This document shows, piece after piece, positions 46,791 to 55,232 of a stretch of DNA of 64,000 nt. The notes beneath the pieces were generated by a model. The model searched no databases. It worked only from the letters and a program-made list of their open reading frames with translations, and was not told the origin of the DNA. Source of the stretch: Roseburia hominis (lineage in GTDB: Bacteria > Bacillota > Clostridia > Lachnospirales > Lachnospiraceae); the NCBI GenBank assembly GCA_040702975.1, contig CP159990.1:3348001-3412000 (forward strand), written 5' to 3'. A program made the translations under genes and the position numbers. Numbering within the stretch: the stretch's first letter is position 1; each line of letters starts with the position of its first letter.

Positions 46791-46817
46791 TTTATCGTAA
46801 ATTCTTTTTCATGTCAA
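46789..46817 (-). promoter_or_regulatory. Promoter of the DUF4143 ATPase gene
   Basis: On the minus strand TTGACA and TAAAAT are separated by exactly 17 bases, about 45 bases upstream of the ATG. Confidence 0.8.
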
Positions 46818-46858
46818 CGCCCCGAAAATCTTTACAGTTGATTGCAAATTAACATTTT

Positions 46859-46945
46859 CTACTCTTGCTTCTTTTTCATATATTTCCCAGATTTCGCTGC
46901 CTCTATAGCCAGACATAGTAAAATAGCAAAAACCGCAATCTGCAT
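46859..46945 (-). CDS. Putative 28-residue membrane peptide
   Basis: AGGAGG nine bases before ATG 46945 begins a 28-codon frame: a hydrophobic stretch MQIAVFAILLCLAIEAA followed by the basic tail KSGKYMKKKQE. One short membrane span with a lysine-rich end is typical of small regulatory peptides and of type I toxins. No antisense RNA or family can be assigned. It is well placed as an independent tiny gene upstream of the DUF4143 ATPase promoter. Confidence 0.5.
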   Translation of the reverse strand: MQIAVFAILLCLAIEAAKSGKYMKKKQE

Positions 46946-47138
46946 AATTTCTTTCCTCCTTCTTAAAAGTAGAATAATTCTTCAAATTTTTTTCCAGAGC
47001 TATACAAAGTATCAATGCCAATTTAGCCGTTGGATTGAACTGCCCTATCTCAATCGAATTGATTGATTATTGCCAAGTGTACACACCAATAATTTTTGCA
47101 AAGTTTTCTTGGCATTTTGACTTGACAGGCAGAATCTA

Positions 47139-47360
47139 CTATCCAAACACCTTTTTTATTTTTTCAAGCTCTTTCTTCGTTTCCACCCAATTCTCTACAT
47201 GACCACAGTCACAGCAAACATACCGTATCACAGGAATCTTCCCGATTAAAGTGGCTGTTGTCGTGTAAATATTATTACCGCTGGCATGACGGTACGGGTT
47301 GTCCGGGACCCGCACAATATTTTCGGAATGACATTTTGGACATTTTCCAGTATATTTCAT
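47139..47360 (-). CDS. Small zinc-ribbon protein
   Basis: 73 residues. Two cysteine pairs, CPKC near residue 7 and CCDC near 50, are spaced as in a zinc ribbon, with an amphipathic C-terminal helix KKELEKIKKVFG. The start at ATG 47360 is preceded by AGGAGG with a five-base spacer; an upstream GTG would put the ribosome site in the wrong place. No specific role is visible. Similar small ribbons are found singly across Lachnospiraceae. Confidence 0.75.
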   Translation of the reverse strand: MKYTGKCPKCHSENIVRVPDNPYRHASGNNIYTTTATLIGKIPVIRYVCCDCGHVENWVETKKELEKIKKVFG

Positions 47361-47442
47361 TTGCACCTCCTACAAATAACTAACAAATCTGCAATTTTCA
47401 GGATTCTATTGTAACCTGTTTTTTGTTCCTGTTTTTCATAAG

Positions 47443-48666
47443 CTAATTTAAATTACCTAACAGGGCAAGAACTACACCTTCTACAATCAGCAGTCCCATC
47501 AACAAATAAATCGCCCATGTCACACTTCCCGTGGCGCCGCTCACAAGCATCATCAAAATCGGAACAACATATTTCCGGGGATGGTGCCACAGGTCGCTTT
47601 CGATTTTCCAGTTTCGGATAGGGTGCCGCCATTCTAACAGTACCGATAATATTGCACTCTGAAGGGCAAATAGCATCGCTGTTACCATATCCAGACTGTC
47701 GATGCCGCCATTTTGAATCTGCCAGCTGATCAAATAAATGCTGTTTGTCGACATGTTGACGCTAAAAATAAAGAAGCAATAGCGGCTGCAAAAGCGGATG
47801 GCTTGCCCAGGCAGCGCCCGGATTGCCTGCTCCAGGGCGGGATCACACGAAAGCAGAATGCAGATCGGCGTATTCAGGCACAGAATGGCAAAACCAAGAG
47901 GCATTGCATTTAAGCCCTCAAGCTGCCCCAGCATAAGCGGGAGAAAGCAGGCGATCGCCCAAAGTCCGACAGTATTCACCAGATAGCTTTTATTGGTGAA
48001 CAGATACCGAAGCAGGTATAGCAAAACATTTCCGCTTCCTCTTGAGCGGCTTATCAGTTTCTTTGCCGGCGCAGGGCGGTAAAATGTATATACGTCCGTT
48101 GCCAGCAGATAACAAGTGGCCGCTACTATGCTGGTCAGAATAATTCCGCCAAGGAGCATGAGCGGCTTTACAAAGAAAACAGATAATAACACGCCACAGT
48201 TCCAGAAAACACATAAAAAAATGGGAACCATATGTTTCTTTTCCGACATGGCGTACCATGCCGCTGCCAGGGTGCAGCCGTTACAGGCACACAGCACAGC
48301 CATCCCAATCTGTGCAATACTCGACGTTCCAATCACCCAGAAAATGGTCAGAACAGGCAATATTTTGGTAATAAAAGCGTAACCTCCAAACGCCAGCAGA
48401 TAGGAAATAACAAATCTCTTGTTATGAAAGGGAAGTGCAAACAATCCCATCATCCTGTCCGCATTCCCCGCAGAACTGATTCCCTGCCACATCACCTCAA
48501 ACGAGAGTGCTGTTGCCGTAAGAAAAAGGATAAACGGGGCAATCGTCACCTTGATCTCCGCCGCATAGAGCGCAAGGAAAATAATGAGGCAGACCAACAG
48601 GCTTTTTGTAATACGCTCATATCGTGCACCGAACAGTTGCTTAGAAAATGCTTTAAGAGGCTTCAT
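47443..48666 (-). CDS. ABC exporter membrane subunit
   Basis: 407 residues with about ten predicted membrane spans, the transmembrane partner of the ATPase at 48653-49369. The true start is ATG 48666, overlapping the ATPase stop by 14 bases; a longer upstream extension is not supported. Large stretches of hydrophobic sequence with few charges suggest an exporter-type permease of the kind that accompanies LytTR/GHKL two-component systems. The substrate, possibly a peptide or lantibiotic, cannot be read. Confidence 0.82.
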   Translation of the reverse strand: MKPLKAFSKQLFGARYERITKSLLVCLIIFLALYAAEIKVTIAPFILFLTATALSFEVMWQGISSAGNADRMMGLFALPFHNKRFVISYLLAFGGYAFITKILPVLTIFWVIGTSSIAQIGMAVLCACNGCTLAAAWYAMSEKKHMVPIFLCVFWNCGVLLSVFFVKPLMLLGGIILTSIVAATCYLLATDVYTFYRPAPAKKLISRSRGSGNVLLYLLRYLFTNKSYLVNTVGLWAIACFLPLMLGQLEGLNAMPLGFAILCLNTPICILLSCDPALEQAIRALPGQAIRFCSRYCFFIFSVNMSTNSIYLISWQIQNGGIDSLDMVTAMLFALQSAILSVLLEWRHPIRNWKIESDLWHHPRKYVVPILMMLVSGATGSVTWAIYLLMGLLIVEGVVLALLGNLN

Positions 48667-49369
48667 AATCGGTAAGCACCTCCCGTATGTTATCGGTTTT
48701 AATCTCCTGCCCGGTAAAGCTGCGCCTGATCCGGCCCTGTTCCAGGACAAGCACCCGATCAGAAGTCAGACAGATACTTTCCAGAATATGAGAAGAAAAC
48801 AGAACCGTCCCATAATGCCGGTAGTCATTGATCTGCCGATACAGAAATTCGGTACTCTGGAAGTCAAGCCCATTCACAGGTTCATCCAGAAGAAGCAGCC
48901 CGGGCCGAAGTGCAAAGGCCGTAATCAAATAGGCTTTTTTCAGATTGCCTGTAGAAAGCTCCTTTAGCAGCACATTTGTATATTCTTCAAAATGGAACCC
49001 CTGCACCAGTTCCGTAACATCCGGCAATTTTGCATGGTACGAGGAAGCAACATAGGACAGGTATTCATAAAAGGTGAAATACTGAAAAGAATGATCTTCC
49101 GCAAACACGGTATAACGGTTCTGCTTAAAAGTCCTATCCCGAAAAGAGCTCGGCTGCCCGCAAAAGCTAATCTGCTCCGCCCGAAAGCTGCCGATCAGAC
49201 CGGAAAGTGTTTTCATGAATGTGGTTTTGCCGGCTCCATTAAGTCCGATCAGACCGACGACCTCATTTTCTCCTAAATCAATTGAGAAATCGGAAAGTAC
49301 CGGCTTTTCCGGCGTGTACCATACCCGCAGGTTTTTGATCGTAAGAAGTTTTCCACCACACATTTCCAT
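48653..49369 (-). CDS. ABC transporter ATP-binding protein
   Basis: A 238-residue nucleotide-binding subunit. Walker A is GLIGLNGAGKTTFMK near residues 37-51, the ABC signature is the variant KELSTGNLKKAYLI, Walker B is PGLLLLDEPVNGLD near 153-166, and the switch histidine is in SSHIL. The ATG follows the preceding gene's stop codon directly (TAAATG). It overlaps the permease gene, so the three genes 49370-49585, this one and 47443-48666 form one operon. Confidence 0.93.
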   Translation of the reverse strand: MEMCGGKLLTIKNLRVWYTPEKPVLSDFSIDLGENEVVGLIGLNGAGKTTFMKTLSGLIGSFRAEQISFCGQPSSFRDRTFKQNRYTVFAEDHSFQYFTFYEYLSYVASSYHAKLPDVTELVQGFHFEEYTNVLLKELSTGNLKKAYLITAFALRPGLLLLDEPVNGLDFQSTEFLYRQINDYRHYGTVLFSSHILESICLTSDRVLVLEQGRIRRSFTGQEIKTDNIREVLTDYEAS

Positions 49370-49585
49370 TTACCCCCAATTATCTCTGTTTTTCTTCCAA
49401 ATTGTATACCTTGTAAAACGGCCGAATGGCCATACGGGATGCCCTTGGGTATAGGCAGAATACAGAAACACACCGCCTAAAACAACATACATAAGTGCAA
49501 ATGGGATGTTAGCCGTAATGAAACTGTAAATAGCACAAATAACAAAGATCACCCCTAAGATAAGACGAAAATAAAAATGACGCAT
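49370..49585 (-). CDS. Small membrane protein of the ABC operon
   Basis: 71 residues with two predicted spans (about 5-22 and 25-45) and a basic, aromatic C-terminus (FGRFTRYTIWKKNRDNW). The start at ATG 49585 is supported by AAGGAGG eight bases upstream. It is directly followed by the ABC ATPase gene without a gap, so it is probably an accessory or immunity-type subunit of the exporter. No family is recognised. Confidence 0.7.
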   Translation of the reverse strand: MRHFYFRLILGVIFVICAIYSFITANIPFALMYVVLGGVFLYSAYTQGHPVWPFGRFTRYTIWKKNRDNWG

Positions 49586-49754
49586 AACCAATTCCTCCTT
49601 AAAATTTTAGATTGCTTTTGTTTACAGGTACAACATACCAAAAAAAGTGCATTTCTGCGATTTTGTCCGTAAACTGCAGGATTTTGACCACGAAAATATC
49701 ACAATCCATCGACTTCTTCCTACCAATTAAATAATCTGCCAGACTTTGCTTAAA

Positions 49755-49783
49755 TAAATATACCAAACCGAGATGCTTGGCAA
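49755..49783 (-). promoter_or_regulatory. Possible promoter of the ABC operon
   Basis: On the minus strand TTGCCA and TATTTA are separated by 17 bases in the 270-base gap downstream of the kinase gene. CTGCAGTTT occurs just upstream and again near 49671-49680 and may be part of a LytTR site. A 67-codon ORF here lacks a ribosome site. Confidence 0.35.
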
Positions 49784-49855
49784 CTAAAAAACTGCAGAGC
49801 ATTTTTCACTCCACAGTCCTTCTTCCATGTTTTTGTTCTGTTATAATTCTATTTA

Positions 49856-51154
49856 TCATTTTTCACACATCGGATGATAAGATAAAGTGGCGACCGCCCT
49901 GAAAATAGCTCCGGCATATGTCGTCTGTACCATACCATCATATTTCTCCGCCGCTGTCCGGGCGCTTTTTAATCCCCATCCATGCAATCCCTCTTCCTTT
50001 TTTGTTGTTCTTAAGTTCCCGCCTTCGGCTTTTATCACATCTGCAAACCCATTCTCTACTTTGATCACAAGCATCCGGTTAATGCGGCGGATTGTCAGGG
50101 AAACAAATCTCTGCCCCGAATCCGGTACCTTGCGTGCTGCCTCGAGCGCATTGTCCAGAAGATTGCCCACGATCGCACACATGTCTGCGCTCCGTACATT
50201 GGTATGGCGCGGGAACTCTGCCTGCACATCCATCCGTATCTGTTCTGCCAGTGCAGACGCCATCTTACTGTTGATCAAAAAGTCCACTGTCTCATCGCCC
50301 GTCCACGCCGTATCCGCCATCTCCCTGACCGGCTCCTGCAGTTCATCCAGATACGCCATAGCGCCGCCATAATTTTCATGCAACAGCATCTGCCTTAACG
50401 CCCCAATATGATTATGGAAATCATGAAAAAGCTTTGCATTGACTTCATAGGCCTGATTCAGTGCAGTATAATCATGCTCCAGCAGTTCCGCCTGTTCTGA
50501 TTTCAGCTTTGCCACTTCTTTTTCCACCTCGTACTGACGGCTCAACTGAAACACCAGTATCGACATCATTAGCACCATCGACAGAATGATCCACATAGTA
50601 AGGACATCATCCGAAATCGCTAGATATGACTGCTCTGATAAAGTCACAGCGGCAAAAAATCCGGCAATCACGATCACGGTCGTCAGATGGCGCCCCTCCT
50701 TCTCGCCCATATCCGGCTTTTTTAAAAGATAAACCATCAAAGCCACTACCAGAAAATGAAGTATCCAGACGGGAATCTGCCCCGGCAGACTGTTACCATC
50801 CAGATAAATTTCTGACTGGAATACCATTCCCATACCTGCTGAAAAAAGAAATTGCCAAATGGAAATCGCAATCTCATAAGAGATGCCAACGAACAGGCTC
50901 TTCCTCATATCTGATTTTCGCAGCCTGCCGGCGCAAAATGCGATCCAGACTGCTTCCACGCTCATCCGTAAAAAATTGTTTAAAGGAACGTAAGAAACAG
51001 CAAGCGTTACTGCAAATGAACCTGCCACGCCTACGAGAACCCCTTTCCTGTCCGGCCTATCTGCTGCCAAAAGTTTGTATATCAAAAACAGTCCGATCAG
51101 AAAGCGCAGGCCACCAGCCATCAGCTTGGAAATAAGAAGAAATGTCTCTGTCAT
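49856..51154 (-). CDS. GHKL-type sensor histidine kinase (AgrC-like)
   Basis: 432 residues. Six predicted N-terminal spans (to about residue 210), a coiled segment EVEKEVAKLKSEQAELLEHDY, the phospho-acceptor region LFHDFHNHIGALRQML, and a GHKL ATPase with the N box IVGNLLDNALEAARKV and G box GLHGWGLKSARTAAEKYDG. This is the AgrC/ComD type that senses extracellular peptides. The ATG at 51154 overlaps the regulator gene by four bases (ATGA). It probably drives the neighbouring ABC exporter through the LytTR regulator. Confidence 0.92.
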   Translation of the reverse strand: MTETFLLISKLMAGGLRFLIGLFLIYKLLAADRPDRKGVLVGVAGSFAVTLAVSYVPLNNFLRMSVEAVWIAFCAGRLRKSDMRKSLFVGISYEIAISIWQFLFSAGMGMVFQSEIYLDGNSLPGQIPVWILHFLVVALMVYLLKKPDMGEKEGRHLTTVIVIAGFFAAVTLSEQSYLAISDDVLTMWIILSMVLMMSILVFQLSRQYEVEKEVAKLKSEQAELLEHDYTALNQAYEVNAKLFHDFHNHIGALRQMLLHENYGGAMAYLDELQEPVREMADTAWTGDETVDFLINSKMASALAEQIRMDVQAEFPRHTNVRSADMCAIVGNLLDNALEAARKVPDSGQRFVSLTIRRINRMLVIKVENGFADVIKAEGGNLRTTKKEEGLHGWGLKSARTAAEKYDGMVQTTYAGAIFRAVATLSYHPMCEK

Positions 51155-51873
51155 ATATGCATCCCCCAATAAGTGTTAATCTGCTCCTTTACCTTCTGAA
51201 GATGAGACCTGCTGACGGGCAGCGATGCCCCATTCTTCAGCACTGCCAGATTGTCCTTCACCTGCATGATATGAATAATATTGACAATACAGCCCCTGTC
51301 TATATAGATAAATTCATCAGACGCAAGTTCCTCATATACCTGTTGCAGACTCCTCCTTACCTTTGATACCCCGCCGGCAGAAATGATACTCGCATTTTTA
51401 CCATCACGCTCAATATAATAGATCTCCTTATATGGTATCTTTTCCAGTCTGCTGTTCGTGCGGATCGTATAGACCTTTCCTTCCTCCAATTTGATCAGCT
51501 TCACAGCGTCCCCGATTGCCGTTTTGAGACGTTTATCTATATCATTTTTTGGCACATAACGAAATATGGATAATTCAAAAGCGTCAATAGCATATTCAAT
51601 ATGCGAAGTGATAAAGATGATTTTCACGTTCGGCAAAAACGGCTTTATCTTTTCTGCAATCTCCATACCGCTGCTCCCCGGCATCTCAATGTCCAGCAAA
51701 ATCAGATCAAAAAAGAAACCGTCCTCCGTAATGTCGCAAAGCAGGTTATCGCTCCGGGTATAGGTCGTTATTTTCCCTGCACTTTGGCAGTTTTTCAAAC
51801 ATTCCTCTGTGATGCCGGTATTCTTTTGCACCATCTTTTCCTCGTCATCGCATATTGCAATCTGCAACATTTT
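51151..51873 (-). CDS. LytTR-family response regulator (AgrA-like)
   Basis: 240 residues. The receiver domain has the acidic pair ICDDEE, phospho-Asp in LILLDIEMPGSSG near residue 58, Thr/Ser in FITSHIEYAIDAF and Lys in YVPKNDIDKR. The C-terminal LytTR DNA-binding domain reads IPYKEIYYIERDGKNASII and FIYIDRGCIVNIIHI. The start at 51873 is preceded by TTGGAG eight bases upstream. It is the first gene of the two-component pair. The targets are likely imperfect direct repeats upstream of the ABC operon. Confidence 0.93.
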   Translation of the reverse strand, partial: KMLQIAICDDEEKMVQKNTGITEECLKNCQSAGKITTYTRSDNLLCDITEDGFFFDLILLDIEMPGSSGMEIAEKIKPFLPNVKIIFITSHIEYAIDAFELSIFRYVPKNDIDKRLKTAIGDAVKLIKLEEGKVYTIRTNSRLEKIPYKEIYYIERDGKNASIISAGGVSKVRRSLQQVYEELASDEFIYIDRGCIVNIIHIMQVKDNLAVLKNGASLPVSRSHLQKVKEQINTYWGMHI

Positions 51874-51891
51874 CATCACTCCAAAATATAT

Positions 51892-52728
51892 CTATTCTAA
51901 TGCATCCATAATTTGCACCACTGTATTACAGGTATCTTGAAGTGCGACATCAGATGCATATTCAAAATTATGCTGATACACACCCCACTGTTCCTGCATC
52001 ACCCGGCTTTCACTGACTGATTTCATAACATTTCTATAATCTGCGATAATGCCATCCGAACCTCTTTTATGTGCTGTAGCTAATAATGCTTGTTTCAAAG
52101 CCTTAGGATTAATATTTGAATACTGCAGTTTTGCCAGTATGTACACATCATAATAATCTCTCAGTCTTGTATTTTGGTCACCTCTTGATATAATGGTTTC
52201 AAGTTTCTCAGCTATGACCGTTTCCAGATTATATGCAAGTACCGAAATATTCCTATCTTCTAGCAACAATTTAAAGCTATATTCGATTTCCTTCGGTGTA
52301 ATTTTATCGCCGATTGTAATATGCAGTTTCAAAGGAACTGCCATCGGCGGATAATTTGCCGTCAAATGTACTCTGTACCCTGTATATTCATCACCTTCAC
52401 GAATTTCACCAATGCTGCGAAAAGAAAAAATAACATCATCATTTAATTCAATCTGACATATCTCTTCAAACATCTGCCTCACGGTTGTATCGTTTACAGG
52501 CAATCCCTTTATAGTCGCATCCATATCCATCGTTGCTCTTGTATCCAATCCTACCATAGCGGCAATCAGAAATCCGCCCTTTAAGATGAAATTAGGCCTA
52601 TAATTTGATACAGATATTCTTTCCAATAATCTTTCAAGCATAAAATTCTGCATAACAAGTTGGGCAGAAATGTGCTTCTCTTTTGCTAATTTTTTTATAA
52701 TCGCTTTCAATTGCATTGCATTTTTCAT
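51892..52728 (-). CDS. abiEii: AbiEii toxin (nucleotidyltransferase, type IV TA / abortive infection)
   Basis: 278 residues. A DUF1814 nucleotidyltransferase-like toxin, reported to use nucleotides and arrest growth reversibly. Motif I is PNFILKGGFLIAA (residues 46-58), motif II is RATMDMDATIKG with the TxDxD acidic pair, motif III is ETVIAEKLETIISRG, and motif IV is RLRDYYDVYIL. All four are intact. It overlaps the AbiEi gene by four bases. It sits directly beside the LytTR/GHKL system, although no mechanistic link is visible. Confidence 0.93.
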   Translation of the reverse strand: MKNAMQLKAIIKKLAKEKHISAQLVMQNFMLERLLERISVSNYRPNFILKGGFLIAAMVGLDTRATMDMDATIKGLPVNDTTVRQMFEEICQIELNDDVIFSFRSIGEIREGDEYTGYRVHLTANYPPMAVPLKLHITIGDKITPKEIEYSFKLLLEDRNISVLAYNLETVIAEKLETIISRGDQNTRLRDYYDVYILAKLQYSNINPKALKQALLATAHKRGSDGIIADYRNVMKSVSESRVMQEQWGVYQHNFEYASDVALQDTCNTVVQIMDALE

Positions 52729-53318
52729 AGTAACATCTCCAAATAGGCTCTCAGTCTCGTTTCCACCTTGAATATTTTCGCATACTCTGATAGAAGTGGT
52801 ATGTTCTTATTTTTCGAGGCTATATACCTTTTGAAGCTTTCGGATATAATCTGAATATCGGCAGAACTATTCGGGCGCAAAATATCACAGAGTGTCCTTT
52901 CTTTATTATATGCCCATACAAAATTCCCACCAGGAGTTTTAACTTCTTCCATGCCCAATCCATACCACTCTGCTTTACACTGGGCACATTTAACTTTCTC
53001 CTCTTTCGGCTTTGTCAGATTATAATTTGTCGGAAAAGTCATTGAATAAATATTAGGTGTTCTATCCGTTAATTCCCATAGGAACAATGCAGTTTCACGT
53101 GAAAAAACTCCTCGTTTAAAACGGTTTTGCAAATTAAAGATTTCATCCTCCCAAGCTTCCGGCAATATATAAATACCACGTGCGGACTTTTCAAGCATTC
53201 CTTTATCCACAAGATACTTCAAATTTCCACGGGAAAATCCAGCAGCAACAACCATTGCTGTTGTAACTGTACTATTATTCTGTTTTGCCATCTTTATTAT
53301 TTCATCAGTTGCGCCCAC
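52725..53318 (-). CDS. abiEi: AbiEi antitoxin / transcriptional regulator
   Basis: 197 residues. The N-terminal winged helix TAMVVAAGFSRGNLKYLVDKGMLEKSARGIYIL recognises the operator. The C-terminal part (AGWAYNKERTLCDILRPN and AYLEMLL types) is the antitoxin domain. CAQCKAEWYGL may form a small zinc-like turn. The start is GTG at 53318, with AGGAGG eight bases upstream. The gene is first in the operon, and autoregulation through the promoter at 53352-53380 is expected from the family. Confidence 0.9.
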   Translation of the reverse strand: MGATDEIIKMAKQNNSTVTTAMVVAAGFSRGNLKYLVDKGMLEKSARGIYILPEAWEDEIFNLQNRFKRGVFSRETALFLWELTDRTPNIYSMTFPTNYNLTKPKEEKVKCAQCKAEWYGLGMEEVKTPGGNFVWAYNKERTLCDILRPNSSADIQIISESFKRYIASKNKNIPLLSEYAKIFKVETRLRAYLEMLL

Positions 53319-53351
53319 TTGGATTACCTCCTGCTTACTTTTATGCTTATT

Positions 53352-53380
53352 ATTTTATATAAAACAAGCGCAAAAGTCAA
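53352..53380 (-). promoter_or_regulatory. Promoter of the abiE operon
   Basis: On the minus strand TTGACT and TAAAAT are separated by exactly 17 bases, about 35 bases before the GTG start. Confidence 0.75.
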
Positions 53381-53468
53381 TATCTCACAAAAGTTTGCAC
53401 CCAGGCCTATATGTCTGAGTGCAGCATATCCGGTAAAGTAAAGTACAATCCGTTACAAACGCTTTATA

Positions 53469-54119
53469 CTACTTTCTGTTCCCGACATAACCTTTTAAGC
53501 ATTTCATCCCAATCCCGATTCCCAAACCAGCAATGGAAATCATCATTCCAGCCGGAATCATACCAAACTCGGGCAAATTAATTTTGCCAAATGAAACCAT
53601 ATTGGCAGCACTGAATGTTGCATACTCGGCAAGCATATACATAATGCCAAAAGCCAGCGAAGAAATCCATTTCCACTTTCCCCAGTAATTGTTTTTGCCA
53701 ATTAACACAGAATACACAAATGTTGTCACGGGAAGCACGATCCACAGAAACATGATACTATACCCCATTGCGTCAGAGCCGCTTGTAAAAAACCAAAATA
53801 CAATCAGTGAGATGGACCAGATTACAAAATAAGAAACAATTAAAATAAGTTTGGAAAGTTTATTCTTGCTTTTTACCACATTCGTACTTTCATCCAAATA
53901 ATCCAGATAATCAGACATAGACTTTTCCTCCTTTAATAAGTGGTCAAGGCTAATATGATACAAGTCGCTCATCTTAACAACGCTCACAATATCGGGATAT
54001 GTTTTCTCATTCTCCCAGTTGGATATGGTCTGCCTGCTCACGCCGAGCGCTTCTGCGACCTGCTCTTGTGTGAGATTTTCTTTTATGCGGGCGCTTTTTA
54101 TTTTGCTGCCTATTTCCAT
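53469..54119 (-). CDS. XRE-family regulator with C-terminal membrane domain
   Basis: 216 residues. Residues 1-62 form a Cro/C1 helix-turn-helix (KIKSARIKENLTQEQVAEALGVSRQTISNWENEKTYPDIVSV). About 95-210 hold four predicted membrane spans. The start at ATG 54119 is chosen because AAGGGAGAAGG lies upstream; a longer N-terminus is not supported. Such membrane-tethered XRE proteins are common in Clostridia and probably sense membrane or peptide stress. The gene stands alone between abiE and the MATE relic. Confidence 0.88.
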   Translation of the reverse strand: MEIGSKIKSARIKENLTQEQVAEALGVSRQTISNWENEKTYPDIVSVVKMSDLYHISLDHLLKEEKSMSDYLDYLDESTNVVKSKNKLSKLILIVSYFVIWSISLIVFWFFTSGSDAMGYSIMFLWIVLPVTTFVYSVLIGKNNYWGKWKWISSLAFGIMYMLAEYATFSAANMVSFGKINLPEFGMIPAGMMISIAGLGIGIGMKCLKGYVGNRK

Positions 54120-54286
54120 TAGCCTTCTCCCTTCGATTTGTATTTGTATTATAGGCAATAGAAAAGAGTATGTCTATCAAATGCCTTTTACCTTAGCATT
54201 TTATCCATGTAAAAATGCTTTTACATCGGCGTTTTTCTGACCTGTCTCTTTTATTTTGTTGTAAGTATAACACAAAACTATAAGAG

Positions 54287-55216
54287 CTACCACCTCTCCG
54301 CCGCCAATTCCTTATGTAAATGTATCGCCATGACAACAGTAATCACCGCAGAAAAAACATCGGCAATTGGTTGTGCATATAAAATACCAGTAATCCCCCA
54401 GACCCCAGGAAGGATCAAAATCACAGGGACAAAACAAATTCCCTGCCTACACGCACCGAGAAAAAATCCTGCCGTGCCTTTCCCCAGCGCAAGAAATAAA
54501 GAAGAATACACCGTGTAAAATCCAAACAGCATAAATGAAACTCCATTTGCCATAAGGGATTTCGCCCCGACGTCAATCATCTCTACATTCCCTTCTGTAA
54601 ACTGTGAGATAATCTGCGTAGATAAGGTAACCATCAGAAGACCTGCGACTACACAAAAGATTGTTGACCACAGAATCGAGGTCTTGACCGCTTCCCGAAG
54701 ACGGTCAAATTTCTTTGCCCCGTAGCTGAATCCTGCAATCGGCTGGAATCCTTTCAAAAATCCGAATACCACCAGGGTTCCCATAGATGTCACTCTAGTA
54801 ACAGCTCCCATCCCGGCAATTACCGCATCACCATATCCGCCAGATGCGCGGTTAATCAGTGCGATGGACAGACTGGTGAGAACCTGGAATGTCAGAGTCG
54901 GAACGCCTATCTTCAAAATCTCCGCCAGCATTTGCTTTGAAGGAGCAAAATCCCTGATGCGAAAAGAAAATGCACTTTTCCCACGAAGGACATAGAACAG
55001 ATACACAATAGTGGACACAAACTGTGAAATAGCGGTAGCAATGGCTGCACCGGCAACACCCATATCAAACACATAGATAAAAACCGGATCCAGGCCAATA
55101 TTCAATACCGCTCCCAACAGCAGCGCGCGCATCGTTGTTTTTGCTGCACCTTCACTTGTGACAATATTGTTCATAGTCACATTAAATACGTTGAAAATAC
55201 AAGAAATCACGTAAAT
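54287..55216 (-). pseudogene. MATE efflux transporter, 3' part (split by IS1182-type element)
   Basis: The C-terminal two thirds of a MATE multidrug exporter: FNVTMNNIVTSEGAAKT, FKGFQPIAGFSYGAKKFDRLR, FFLGACRQGICFVPVILILP and GILYAQPIADVFSA. The remaining N-terminal part lies at 56893-57150. Excising the element with one copy of its 16-bp target repeat restores one continuous frame (240 plus 930 bases). The gene is dead both by the insertion and because its own 5' end is missing. Confidence 0.88.
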
Positions 55217-55232
55217 CCTTGCATAGATAAGG

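Noticed and set aside
46809-47021. 70-codon minus-strand frame overlapping the small peptide gene.
   Set aside because: The shorter 28-codon frame has a strong ribosome site and membrane-like content; the longer frame is its shadow.
49599-49802. 67-codon minus-strand frame between the ABC operon and the kinase gene.
   Set aside because: No ribosome site, no family pattern, and it lies over the likely promoter of the ABC operon.
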